A DNA stretch of 15,062 nucleotides, taken from an uncultured Eubacteriales bacterium (GTDB lineage Bacteria > Bacillota_A > Clostridia > Oscillospirales > Oscillospiraceae). The notes beneath the pieces are model-generated. The model was not told the origin of the DNA and searched no databases. It was given only the letters and a program-made list of their open reading frames with translations. The stretch lies in NCBI GenBank assembly GCA_900319835.1, contig ONPY01000065.1, positions 1 through 15,062 of the forward strand. The letters run 5' to 3'. A program made the translations under genes and the position numbers. Of the stretch, positions 1-9,089 are shown piece after piece; within the stretch, counting starts at the first letter, position 1, and each line of letters starts with the position of its first letter.

Positions 1-1
1 G

Positions 2-1159
2 ATCGCCATTTACGGCGGCAGCTTCAACCCGCCCCACCGGGGCCATGTGGAGGCCGTCCGCAGCGTCCAGGCGGCATTGAAGCCCGACAAGCTGCTGATC
101 ATCCCCACCAATATCCCGCCCCACAAGCAGATGGAGGCGGACAGTCCCACGCCCTCCGAGCGCCTGGCCTTCTGCCGCCTGGCCTTCGAGGACATCCCGG
201 GGGCGGCGGTCTCCGATTTGGAGATAAGACGCAAGGGAAAGAGCTACACCTTCGACACGGTATCCCTGCTGAGAAAGCAGCACCCCGGCGCGGAGCTCTG
301 TCTTGTGATGGGGACGGACATGTTCCTGTCCTTTCGCACCTGGTACCGCTGGGAGGACCTTTTGCGGTACTGCACGCTGGCGGTGCTGAGCCGGGAGACG
401 GACGTCGCTGACGAGATCACCGCGTTCCGGGAGGAATTGATTCGGGAGAATCGGGCCAAAATCCTTCTGGTGCCCCATGAGGCGCTGCCCATGAGCTCCA
501 CGGAAATCCGCGCCAGGCTCAGAAACGCGGAGGGTGCCGCGCTGCTGCCGGAGAAGGTCTACCGCCGCATCCTGCGCAAGGGCAGCTACGGGGCGAGACC
601 CGAGTTAAACTGGCTGTGGGAGCAGACCAAATCCTATCTCAGTGCCCGGCGCGTGCCCCACGTCCAGGGCGTCTGGGAGCAGGCGGTGCTGCTGGCCAGG
701 CGCTGGGGCGAGGACGAATATGACGCCGCGGAGGCCGGGATCCTCCACGACATCACGAAGAACCTCAGCTATGAGAAACAGTTGAAACTGTGCAAAAAGT
801 ATGGTATCATGCTGTCCATCGCAGAGAAGGAGAGTCCGGCCCTGCTGCACGCCATCACCGGCGCCGCCCTGGCACGGGACCGCTTCGGGATCCCGGACAG
901 GATCTACGGCGCCATCCGCTGGCACACCACAGGAAAGCCGGAGATGACGCGGCTGGAGAAGATCATTTATCTCGCGGACTATACGGAGCCCAACCGGGAC
1001 TTCGAGGGAGTCGAGCCCCTGCGCGCGCTCAGCTTTGAGGATCTGGACGCGGCCATGGCCCTGGGCCTGAAAATGAGCCTGGAGGAGATCCGAGGCCGGG
1101 GGATCGAGCCCTTCCGGGATACCATCGACGCATACGAGTTTTTCAAAGACAAACAATAG
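2..1159 (+). CDS. nadD: Nicotinate-nucleotide adenylyltransferase fused to YqeK HD-domain hydrolase (5' partial)
   Basis: The first half is NadD, which adenylylates nicotinate mononucleotide in NAD synthesis. The second half is a YqeK-type HD-domain phosphohydrolase, a family known to split diadenosine tetraphosphate symmetrically. Counting from the first full codon, the frame opens with IAIYGGSFNPPHRGH, the NadD nucleotide-binding start, and SSTEIR (about 165-170) is the NadD C-terminal motif. The HD part starts near residue 203, with HVQGV (about 220), the LHD metal-binding pair (about 248-250), HAITG, WHTTG and ADYTEPNR (about 325-332). There is no stop or start signal between the halves, so it is one 385-codon frame. 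Only the first few codons lie outside the window. rsfS follows after 12 bases, as in the common nadD-yqeK-rsfS order. Many relatives encode the two parts as separate genes. Confidence 0.93.
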   Translation: MAIYGGSFNPPHRGHVEAVRSVQAALKPDKLLIIPTNIPPHKQMEADSPTPSERLAFCRLAFEDIPGAAVSDLEIRRKGKSYTFDTVSLLRKQHPGAELCLVMGTDMFLSFRTWYRWEDLLRYCTLAVLSRETDVADEITAFREELIRENRAKILLVPHEALPMSSTEIRARLRNAEGAALLPEKVYRRILRKGSYGARPELNWLWEQTKSYLSARRVPHVQGVWEQAVLLARRWGEDEYDAAEAGILHDITKNLSYEKQLKLCKKYGIMLSIAEKESPALLHAITGAALARDRFGIPDRIYGAIRWHTTGKPEMTRLEKIIYLADYTEPNRDFEGVEPLRALSFEDLDAAMALGLKMSLEEIRGRGIEPFRDTIDAYEFFKDKQ

Positions 1160-1171
1160 AGGAGGAACAAC

Positions 1172-1531
1172 ATGCTTACTGCTGAACAAATCGCCGCCAT
1201 CGCAGCCAAAGCGCTGGAGGACAAAAAGGCAAACGACGTGAAAGTGCTGAGAACCACGGAGCATACGGTGCTGGCCGATTACTTTGTGATCTGCAACGGC
1301 TCCTCCTCCACCCATATCAAGGCCCTGGTGGACGAGGTGGACAAGCAGCTCTCCGAGGCCGGGGAGCCCCCCACGCGCCGGGAAGGTCTGCGCTCGGACA
1401 TCTGGGTGCTGATGGACTTCGGCTGCGTGATCGTCCACGTTTTCACCGATGAGGCCAGACGCTTCTACGATCTGGAGCGCCTGTGGAGCGATGCAGAGGT
1501 GGTGGATGTCTCATCCCTTCCGAGCCCCTGA
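1172..1531 (+). CDS. rsfS: Ribosomal silencing factor RsfS
   Basis: This 119-residue protein belongs to the RsfS/YbeB/YqeL family. Members bind ribosomal protein L14 on the large subunit and block subunit joining when nutrients are scarce. The core family signature is visible: DYFVICNGSSSTHIKAL, then GLRSDIWVLMDFGCVIVHVF, and the end motif RRFYDLERLWSDAE. Length is normal for the family. The start is well set by AGAGGAGGA a few bases upstream of the ATG. It sits 12 bases after nadD-yqeK and 54 bases before leuS, so the three genes are probably one transcript. I see no terminator or good promoter between them. Confidence 0.95.
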   Translation: MLTAEQIAAIAAKALEDKKANDVKVLRTTEHTVLADYFVICNGSSSTHIKALVDEVDKQLSEAGEPPTRREGLRSDIWVLMDFGCVIVHVFTDEARRFYDLERLWSDAEVVDVSSLPSP

Positions 1532-1585
1532 TTACAGGGGCAGACGGACAAAACACACAAAATTTGAAGGAAGAGATGATTCACC

Positions 1586-4093
<2,508 letters not shown>

Positions 4094-4096
4094 TCG

Positions 4097-4125
4097 TTGA
4101 CATTTTTCGGTACAGCCTGTATAAT
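4097..4125 (+). promoter_or_regulatory. Consensus sigma-A promoter for rpsU
   Basis: TTGACA (4097-4102), a 17-base spacer and TATAAT (4120-4125) match the sigma-A consensus at every position. The promoter begins three bases after the leuS stop codon, so rpsU can be transcribed apart from the upstream operon. The leader of about 65 bases holds two small inverted repeats, GCCAAT/ATTGGC (4141-4154) and CGCC-GCAA-GGCG (4163-4174, GNRA-type loop), just before the ribosome binding site. Confidence 0.9.
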
Positions 4126-4195
4126 ATCTCCGTTAAACAAGCCAATTCATTGGCCCTTGAAGCGCCGCAAGGCGTATTTGGAGGGAGGGAAATAC

Positions 4196-4381
4196 ATGTC
4201 TGAAATCTACGTCAAGGAAAACGAGTCTCTGGACAACGCTCTTAAGAGATTCAAGCGCAGCTGCGCGAAGTCCGGCGTTCTGGCCGATCTGAGAAAGAAA
4301 GAGTACTATCAGAGCCCCAGCGTCAAGCGCCGTAAGAAATCCGAGGCTGCCCGCAAGAACAAGAATAAGCGTTACTACTAA
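4196..4381 (+). CDS. rpsU: 30S ribosomal protein S21
   Basis: This 61-residue, very basic protein is S21 of the small ribosomal subunit. It shows the family pattern [20 protein letters not shown] near the N terminus, then [21 protein letters not shown] and a basic tail ending KNKNKRYY. The open frame extends further upstream, but the ATG at 4196 is chosen because GGAGGGAGGG lies just before it and the upstream part covers the promoter. The gene has its own promoter and ends directly in a strong terminator, so it is probably a single-gene transcript with some read-in from leuS. Confidence 0.97.
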   Translation: MSEIYVKENESLDNALKRFKRSCAKSGVLADLRKKEYYQSPSVKRRKKSEAARKNKNKRYY

Positions 4382-4421
4382 GCCATAAAAAAACCGCCCA
4401 GCCGGGCGGTTTTTTTATGGC
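4382..4421. terminator. Bidirectional Rho-independent terminator after rpsU
   Basis: The arms GCCATAAAAAAACCGCCC (4382-4399) and 4404-4421 are perfectly complementary over 18 bp with an AGCC loop. The GC core is flanked by A7 on one side and T7 on the other, so it can work for rpsU on plus and for the sortase gene on minus. Confidence 0.93.
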
Positions 4422-4433
4422 ATGAGCGCAGGG

Positions 4434-4471
4434 AAAAACAGAGGAACGCAGGCCGCGTTCCTCTGTTTTTT
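4434..4471. terminator. Second bidirectional terminator, between rpsU and sortase
   Basis: AAAAACAGAGGAACGC (4434-4449) pairs perfectly with 4455-4470 over 16 bp around an AGGCC loop, with A5 and T6 ends. It lies 18 bases past the sortase stop codon on the minus strand, so it is probably the primary sortase terminator and a backup for rpsU. Confidence 0.9.
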
Positions 4472-4489
4472 GATCTTGTGAAAGGCGGA

Positions 4490-5314
4490 TCAGATGTCCA
4501 GGTCCACCAGTTTGCCGACCACCACGTAGCGGCCATCGTCCACCTCGTAGGTGCAGGTGGAGAGGGTAACGATCCTGTCCTCGGCAGTGACCTCGACGTC
4601 AGATTTGAAGTAGGACTCCTCCTTGAGAATATCGATGTGAGCCAGGAACTGCTCGTCAGACTCAAACTCTCTCACATAGGCGAAGGAGGTGGGCTCGGTC
4701 ACAAACCCTGCGATGAGGTCAAGGCGGTAGTTTTTCACCGGGGTGCTGAGATAGATGCTGCGGTGCTCTGCAAAGTAGCCGTCTTCATCGTAGCTGTGAA
4801 GGGAGGCGAACATGGAGCCGTCCTTCATGTTGTGGCCGTAAATGCAGGTGTTCTTGTCGGTAAAGTCCGCGGCATTGCGGAAGTCCATGAACAACGTGCC
4901 GTTGGCGCTGTAGCTGCCGTCAGGCATGTGATCGATATAATAATAGTTGCCGATGGAGTCATTCTCCGGGTACATGACGGGATAGTTGATGGGCGTCCCG
5001 TCGCTGTAGATCCAGGCGGCGTACTCGTTGTTCGCGCTCTTCAGCCCCGCAAAGTCGATGGCACCGCGCAGGGGAGAATAAGCCGGATCCGGTGTGGCTG
5101 CGGCTTCTTCACTATTTGCCAGCGGAGAGGTGGGGGCTGGGGTGGATGTCACGGAAGCGTAGGTATTAGCAAGCTCGTTATAGGTGTTCGCGGCCTTGTG
5201 GTAGCCGAGCTCGGTGCGAAGAATATTATACCCAGACCAAATGCAGACTCCAACCAGCACGACACATAGAGCGATCAATAGAATTCTGGTAGACTTTTTC
5301 AAAGCGTTCGCCAT
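4490..5314 (-). CDS. Class B sortase
   Basis: This is a membrane-anchored cysteine transpeptidase of the sortase family, which cuts a sorting signal on exported proteins and joins them to the cell wall. From the ATG at 5314 it has 274 residues: a basic N terminus, one membrane segment (about 10-27), a Pro/Thr/Ala-rich linker (about 55-80), then the catalytic domain. The likely catalytic triad is His161 in YGHNM, Cys254 in TLSTCTYE and Arg262 in GRYVVVGKL. TLSTC and the overall length fit class B. The start is uncertain: AAAGG abuts the ATG with no spacing, and a TTG at 5356 would lie upstream of the predicted transcription start. No sortase substrate or pilin gene is visible in the window, so the target is unknown. 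Confidence 0.88.
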   Translation of the reverse strand: MANALKKSTRILLIALCVVLVGVCIWSGYNILRTELGYHKAANTYNELANTYASVTSTPAPTSPLANSEEAAATPDPAYSPLRGAIDFAGLKSANNEYAAWIYSDGTPINYPVMYPENDSIGNYYYIDHMPDGSYSANGTLFMDFRNAADFTDKNTCIYGHNMKDGSMFASLHSYDEDGYFAEHRSIYLSTPVKNYRLDLIAGFVTEPTSFAYVREFESDEQFLAHIDILKEESYFKSDVEVTAEDRIVTLSTCTYEVDDGRYVVVGKLVDLDI

Positions 5315-5336
5315 CCTTTGTTTCGAAACTGCGCCT

Positions 5337-5365
5337 ATTATAAACCATACGGCCAAAAAAGAAAA
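5337..5365 (-). promoter_or_regulatory. Probable promoter of the sortase gene
   Basis: On the minus strand a perfect TATAAT (-10) lies at 5337-5342. The -35 region at 17-bp spacing (5360-5365, TTTTCT) is poor. The -35 overlaps the T-rich tail of the metQ terminator. A start near 5330 would leave a leader of only about 16 bases before the ATG at 5314. Confidence 0.5.
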
Positions 5366-5403
5366 GCCCTTTTTGTAATTAATTTGTTACAAAAAGGGCT
5401 TTT
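5362..5403 (-). terminator. Terminator of the metNIQ operon
   Basis: A perfect 17-bp stem, 5362-5378 with 5387-5403, closes an 8-base loop. On the minus strand it is followed by TTTTCTTTTTT. It lies 45 bases after the metQ stop. The stem is nearly symmetrical with A/T runs on both sides, but there is no plus-strand gene for it to serve. Confidence 0.88.
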
Positions 5404-5448
5404 ATGAAAAAACTTTGTAAAGTTTAAGAAATGAGGAGCGGTGCGATC

Positions 5449-6351
5449 TTACTGGATGGCAACGATGCCAGCACCGGTGTTGGCGTTGAAGGTCTCCACC
5501 GCGCCGTCCTGCAGGGCCGCGACCAGGGCCTGAATCTCGGGGCGGGTCTCATCGCCGCGCCGCACGGCAACAAGGTTGGCGTAAGTCTGGGCGGCATTGC
5601 CGGAAGCATCCTCGATGGCCAGCGCATCCGTGGTCTTGAACCCCGCGTCCAGAGCGTAGTTGTAGTTGATGACGGCGATTGTGCCATCGCCGCTGTTTTT
5701 CAGCAGGGTGGGGACGGTGTCGGCCTGAGCGGCCTGGACATTGTAGCCCTTGCTGTCCACGATATCCAGGATGGAGGGGGCGGTGTCAACGCTGGCGTCG
5801 TCGGGCAGGACGATCAGGCCTTCCTGCTGGAGCAGGAGCAGGGCGCGGGTCTGGTTGGACACGTCGTCGGGAACCAGAATGGTGGCACCGTCGGAGAGGT
5901 CAGACAGAGCGGTGAGGGTCACGCTGTAGATGCCCATGGGCTCGTAGTGGACAAGACCCGCGGGGACCAGATCGGTACCGTTGGCGGCGTTGAAGCTGTT
6001 GAGGTAGGGGGCGTGCTGGAAGTAGTTGGCGTCCAGAGTGCCGTCCTGCAGGGCGGTATTGGGCAGCACATAGTCGTCATAGATCACGATCTCCAGATCG
6101 ATGCCCTGCTCGGCCAGGGCGGGCTTGACGATCTCCAGCAGCTCGCCGTGCGGCGTGGAGCTGGCGCCAACGACCAGCTTGACAGGCTCGGCGGCGGGGA
6201 TCTCCTCCGCAGGGGCGGGAGCCTCAGCGGCAGGGGCTTCGGTAGCGGGCGCGGGGGCGGCGGTTGCAGCAGGTGCGGAGGCGGAGGAGCCGCAGGCGGC
6301 GAGGCTCAGGATGACGACGAGCGTGAGTACAAGGGCGAGAATCTTTTTCAT
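5449..6351 (-). CDS. metQ: Methionine-binding lipoprotein of the ABC transporter (MetQ/NlpA family)
   Basis: This 300-residue lipoprotein captures methionine outside the membrane and delivers it to MetI-MetN. It has a lipoprotein signal peptide with a hydrophobic core and lipobox LAAC, so Cys20 should be acylated. An unusually long Ala/Pro/Glu-rich linker (about 21-56) separates the anchor from the binding domain. The domain starts VKLVVGASSTPHGELLEIVK and continues with DANYFQHAPYL, both typical of NlpA/MetQ. The start ATG is preceded by AAAGGAG. It is the last gene of metN-metI-metQ, with a 107-base gap from metI in which I see no convincing promoter. Methionine as substrate rests on the family, the operon and the Met-rich leader upstream. 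Confidence 0.93.
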   Translation of the reverse strand: MKKILALVLTLVVILSLAACGSSASAPAATAAPAPATEAPAAEAPAPAEEIPAAEPVKLVVGASSTPHGELLEIVKPALAEQGIDLEIVIYDDYVLPNTALQDGTLDANYFQHAPYLNSFNAANGTDLVPAGLVHYEPMGIYSVTLTALSDLSDGATILVPDDVSNQTRALLLLQQEGLIVLPDDASVDTAPSILDIVDSKGYNVQAAQADTVPTLLKNSGDGTIAVINYNYALDAGFKTTDALAIEDASGNAAQTYANLVAVRRGDETRPEIQALVAALQDGAVETFNANTGAGIVAIQ

Positions 6352-6458
6352 TTTTGTTTTCTCCTTTCAAAGTAGACATAAAGAAATTTACATAACAAAA
6401 TATTTTTTACGCCCACATTCGGAGCTTGCAGAGACTGGTATAGATCACGGAAAACACC

Positions 6459-7136
6459 TCACTTGATGCGCTTGTCGGTTTTCCGCTCGATGGCGGTGCC
6501 GACGATTTGGATGAGCTGAACAATCAAAACGGTCAGGAAGACGCAGATCCACTTGATATCGGGATTGAAGCGCTGGTGGCCGTAACTGATGGCGATCTGG
6601 CCGAGACCGGTGCCGCCGATGGTGGCGGCCATGGCGGAGTAGCCCAGGATGGTGACCATGGAGATGACCGCGCCGTGGATGAGGGCGGGCTTGGCTTCCG
6701 GCAGGAGAACCTTGGTGATGATCTGGAAGTTGGTGCAGCCCATGGACTGGGCGGCCTCGATGACACCGGCGTCCACCTCCTTGACGGAGGACTCTACCAT
6801 CCGGGCCACATAGGGAGCGGCGGCGATCACCAGCATAACAATCATGGCCTTGTTCCCCAGGGAAGTGCCCACCACTAGGTTCGCCACCGGCAGCATGGCT
6901 ACCATCAGGATGATAAAGGGGATGGAGCGGAAGAAGTTCACCGCCAGGCTCAGCAGACGGTTGAGCCAGGGGATGGGGCAGATGCCCTCCCGGTCGGTGA
7001 TGTGGAGGATCACCCCCAGGGGCAGGCCCAGGACATAGGCGATGGCGGTGGAGAGCACCGTCATGTAGATGGTCTCCCAGACGCCGCGCTGGAGGATGCC
7101 GGCGTTCCAGAGCTTATAAAAGGTTTCCGACAGCAT
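6459..7136 (-). CDS. metI: Methionine ABC transporter permease MetI
   Basis: This 225-residue inner membrane permease forms the methionine channel, probably as a dimer. It has about five membrane segments and the EAA loop that docks on the ATPase, VIEAAQSMGCTNFQIITKVL (about 125-144), as in the MetI family. The ATG at 7136 is chosen because GGAAGGAGG lies eight bases upstream and this ATG overlaps the metN stop by one base (TGATG), which suggests translational coupling. A GTG at 7154 would extend it by six residues but lies within the ribosome binding region. Confidence 0.94.
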   Translation of the reverse strand: MLSETFYKLWNAGILQRGVWETIYMTVLSTAIAYVLGLPLGVILHITDREGICPIPWLNRLLSLAVNFFRSIPFIILMVAMLPVANLVVGTSLGNKAMIVMLVIAAAPYVARMVESSVKEVDAGVIEAAQSMGCTNFQIITKVLLPEAKPALIHGAVISMVTILGYSAMAATIGGTGLGQIAISYGHQRFNPDIKWICVFLTVLIVQLIQIVGTAIERKTDKRIK

Positions 7137-8125
7137 CAGACTTCCTCCTTCCACTTGACCGGGCTGTTTTTCAGCCAGGTGAGGATCTTGTCGGCCTGAT
7201 GCTCATCCCGCGGCAGCTCCAGGATTATGTGGCCGAAGATGACCCCGTCGTACTCCTTGGTGTCCGCGAAGATGATGTTCACCGGCGCCTGGCAATCCAG
7301 CGTCATGCGGGAGATGATGGGCTCCTGGGAGACGCTGCTGTCGAAGATCAGGCGGATCTTTTTGCCGCCGGTGGTGTCGATGGCGGCCCGACCCTGGGGC
7401 AGAATCAGCTCCCGGGCGATGTCGGAGGAGGGGCTGGTGAAGACTTCGCTGACTTTTCCCACCTCGGCGATACGGCTTTGGTCGATGACGGCCACCCGAT
7501 CGCAGATCTGGTCGATGACCTTCATCTCATGGGTGATGACCACAATGGTGACGCCCAGCTCCTGGTTGATGCTTCGCAGCAGCTCCAGGATGGAGCGGGT
7601 GGTGTTGGGGTCAAGGGCGGAGGTGGCCTCGTCACAGAGCAGATACCGTGGCTGCGTGGCCAGGGCCCGGGCGATGGCTACCCGCTGCTTCTGGCCGCCG
7701 GAGAGCTGGACCGGATAGGCGTCCGCCTTGTCCTCCAGGCCCACCACCCGCAAGAGCTCCTGCGCCCGGGCTTTCGCATCCTGGCGTTTGACGCCGGAGA
7801 TCTCCAGCGGGAAGGTGATGTTTTTGAGTACGCTGCGCTGCTCAAGGAGGTTGAAACCCTGGAAGATCATGGAGATCATGCGCCGCGTCTGCAGCAGCTC
7901 GGCGCGGGGCAGAGCGGTGAGATCTCTCCCGTCGATCAGCACCTTTCCCGCGGTGGGTCGCTCCAGCAGGTTGATACATCGCACCAGCGTGCTCTTGCCC
8001 GCGCCGGAGAGGCCGATGATCCCGAAAATCTCCCCGTCCTCGATCCGGAGACTCACGTCCCGGAGGGCCTCCACGTCCCCGGCGGGGGAGGAATAGATTT
8101 TGCTCAGATTTTGAAGCTCAATCAT
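7136..8125 (-). CDS. metN: Methionine ABC transporter ATP-binding protein MetN
   Basis: This 329-residue ATPase powers methionine import. It shows Walker [10 protein letters not shown] (38-46), the ABC signature LSGGQ (141-145) and Walker [13 protein letters not shown] (161-172). The C-terminal part from about residue 250 ([18 protein letters not shown] onward) is the NIL/ACT-like domain, which in characterised MetN proteins binds methionine and inhibits transport when the cell is full. The protein may therefore be feedback-controlled as well as transcriptionally attenuated. AAAGGA sits about 11 bases before the ATG. It is the first structural gene of the operon and lies directly after the attenuator. 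Confidence 0.95.
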   Translation of the reverse strand: MIELQNLSKIYSSPAGDVEALRDVSLRIEDGEIFGIIGLSGAGKSTLVRCINLLERPTAGKVLIDGRDLTALPRAELLQTRRMISMIFQGFNLLEQRSVLKNITFPLEISGVKRQDAKARAQELLRVVGLEDKADAYPVQLSGGQKQRVAIARALATQPRYLLCDEATSALDPNTTRSILELLRSINQELGVTIVVITHEMKVIDQICDRVAVIDQSRIAEVGKVSEVFTSPSSDIARELILPQGRAAIDTTGGKKIRLIFDSSVSQEPIISRMTLDCQAPVNIIFADTKEYDGVIFGHIILELPRDEHQADKILTWLKNSPVKWKEEV

Positions 8126-8157
8126 CTGTCCGCATTCCTTTCAAAAGCCGTTCGGGC

Positions 8158-8201
8158 AAAATAAAACAGGCCCGGAAAACCCGCGAAGTTTTCCGGACCT
8201 G
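8158..8201 (-). terminator. Attenuator terminator in the metN leader
   Basis: On the minus strand CAGGTCCGGAAAAC (8201 to 8188) pairs with GTTTTCCGGGCCTG (8180 to 8167) over 14 bp, followed by TTTTATTTT (8166 to 8158). One pair is G-U in the minus-strand RNA but would be a C-A mismatch in plus-strand RNA, so it is built for minus-strand transcription. It stands between the metN promoter and metN with no structural gene before it, so it is an attenuator and not a 3' end. Confidence 0.88.
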
Positions 8202-8234
8202 ACAACAAATCGGTATAGCAGTCAACCGTCAGAT
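8197..8234 (-). promoter_or_regulatory. Possible antiterminator pairing in the metN leader
   Basis: On the minus strand ATCTGAC (8234 to 8228), which covers most of the leader stop codon, can pair with GTCAGGT (8203 to 8197) with one G-U. The second element overlaps the 5' arm of the terminator, so the two hairpins exclude each other. The same stop-codon segment, TGACGGT (8231 to 8225), is also perfectly complementary to ACCGTCA in leader codons 4-7 (8327 to 8321). This gives a 1:2, 2:3, 3:4 set of pairings as in classical attenuators. The pairing was found by eye with no folding energies, and the 2:3 helix is short. Confidence 0.5.
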
Positions 8235-8339
8235 GAGGAGAGAACAGGGCGAGTCTGTTTTTTGGGCGCGCATCATCATGCACATGCTGAACATGTACAT
8301 CTCCATCATCATGCTGTTGTTGACGGTGGTGTGACGCAT
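8229..8339 (-). CDS. Methionine-rich leader peptide of metNIQ
   Basis: This is a 36-codon ORF that starts about 28 bases after the predicted transcription start, after AGAAAGGAG. It ends with TGA 28 bases before the terminator hairpin. It begins MRHTTVNNS. Residues 10-23 read MMMEMYMFSMCMMM, so 9 of 14 codons are AUG, with Cys20 inside the run and Cys32 later. The likely role is to sense charged methionyl-tRNA: a ribosome stalled on the AUG run would leave the stop-codon segment free to pair with the terminator, letting RNA polymerase go on into metNIQ. The spacing from ribosome binding site to ATG is about 12 bases, somewhat long. Another frame over the same bases is histidine-rich, but its starts lie upstream of or inside the promoter. 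Function is inferred from layout. Confidence 0.82.
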   Translation of the reverse strand: MRHTTVNNSMMMEMYMFSMCMMMRAQKTDSPCSLLI

Positions 8340-8374
8340 CGGACTCGTGTTCTCCTTTCTGGAAGTTTGGCTGC

Positions 8375-8403
8375 ATTATAGCCCCGCCCCTTCGGCCTGT
8401 CAA
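8375..8403 (-). promoter_or_regulatory. Consensus sigma-A promoter of the metNIQ operon
   Basis: On the minus strand TTGACA (8403 to 8398), a 17-base spacer and TATAAT (8380 to 8375) match the consensus fully. Transcription should begin near 8368, just ahead of the leader peptide ribosome binding site. A constitutively strong promoter fits control by attenuation. Between this promoter and the terminator at 8493 there is only short AT-rich DNA with nothing I recognise. Confidence 0.9.
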
Positions 8404-8492
8404 GAGTGGAAAAGGCAAATTGGTGAATCATACAAGAAAGATAGGGATAATGGAAGGGCCGCCTGAGAAGTTTGCACAAAACTCCGAAAAAC

Positions 8493-8522
8493 AAAAAAGT
8501 GTCCGCAGAATGCGGACACTTT
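8493..8522 (-). terminator. Terminator of the DUF3841 gene pair
   Basis: AAAGTGTCCGCA (8496-8507) and TGCGGACACTTT (8511-8522) form a perfect 12-bp stem with a 3-base loop. On the minus strand it runs into TTTTTTGTTTTT. It lies nine bases after the stop of the downstream DUF3841 gene. Its core GTGTCCGCA/TGCGGACAC is identical to that of the hairpin at 9751-9777. Confidence 0.9.
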
Positions 8523-8531
8523 GAGACAGTT

Positions 8532-9089
8532 TTACAGCTGTACGGCGTCGACCAGCCAAGCTTTTCTGAGTTCCCAGGCCGCGGCCTCGCGGTTGATTTG
8601 GTCGCAGTCGGCGGTCGAAAAGAGGCGCTTCCAGCTCTCCTGCACCCTGCGTTTCTGTATGGGATAGAAGGCACTGGTGAAGAGCTTTGTCGCGTCGCTG
8701 ACGCCCATGCCGGCAAGCTCCCGGGCAAAGCGCTCCTCATCCGCCCGGTCGCGGCCGAGGTATTCCAGATTCAGGATCCGATTCCAGACCCGCTGGTCGA
8801 AGAAAACCAGGTGCTCCTCGGGAATGCGGAAGGTCATCATCACGGAGCCGGGGGAGGCGAAGGTCCAGCGGCTGTCACAGAAGAGCCAGATCGGGGACTC
8901 GGCCCCCTCGGGGCGGGGGACGCGGTGGGCCATCTCCCGGCGGAAAAAGGCGTAGGCCTCCTGAAAGCTCCAGGCGGTGCCGCCGTATTTTTTGTCGATG
9001 TATTCCCTGCGCACCATGGAAACGCCGTCGCGCTCCAGCGCCTCGAGGACGACTGGCTGCTGGGCGGTGTAGAGCAGAATCTCAGCCAT
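8532..9089 (-). CDS. DUF3841 family protein, second copy
   Basis: This 185-residue soluble protein has no known function; the family call (DUF3841) is from recall of its pattern. Visible landmarks are LEALERDGVSMVRREYIDKK near the N terminus, the aromatic YAFFRREM, SPIWLF, PGSVMMTFRIPEEHLVFF and the end motif FYPIQKRRVQESWKRLF. It aligns along its length with the protein encoded just upstream, so the pair are diverged duplicates. The ATG at 9089 is chosen because GGAGGTGGAG precedes it and it overlaps the end of the upstream gene by 8 bases; the longer open frame lacks family similarity before this point. There is no signal peptide or membrane segment. Confidence 0.82.
   Translation of the reverse strand: MAEILLYTAQQPVVLEALERDGVSMVRREYIDKKYGGTAWSFQEAYAFFRREMAHRVPRPEGAESPIWLFCDSRWTFASPGSVMMTFRIPEEHLVFFDQRVWNRILNLEYLGRDRADEERFARELAGMGVSDATKLFTSAFYPIQKRRVQESWKRLFSTADCDQINREAAAWELRKAWLVDAVQL

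Noticed and set aside
8127..8134. TGTCCGCA near the metN start, a third copy of the terminator core half
   Set aside because: A single 8-base match with no paired arm is expected by chance in 15 kb.
8140..8368. SAM riboswitch or Met T-box upstream of metN
   Set aside because: The leader is only about 240 bases, most of it is the leader ORF and terminator, and I see no T-box TGGNACC-type sequence or S-box core. A covariance search would settle it.
8122..8418. 98-codon histidine-rich minus-strand frame over the metN leader
   Set aside because: Its first ATG is upstream of the promoter and the next lies in the -10 box, so neither would be transcribed. The histidines come from reading the ATG repeat out of frame.
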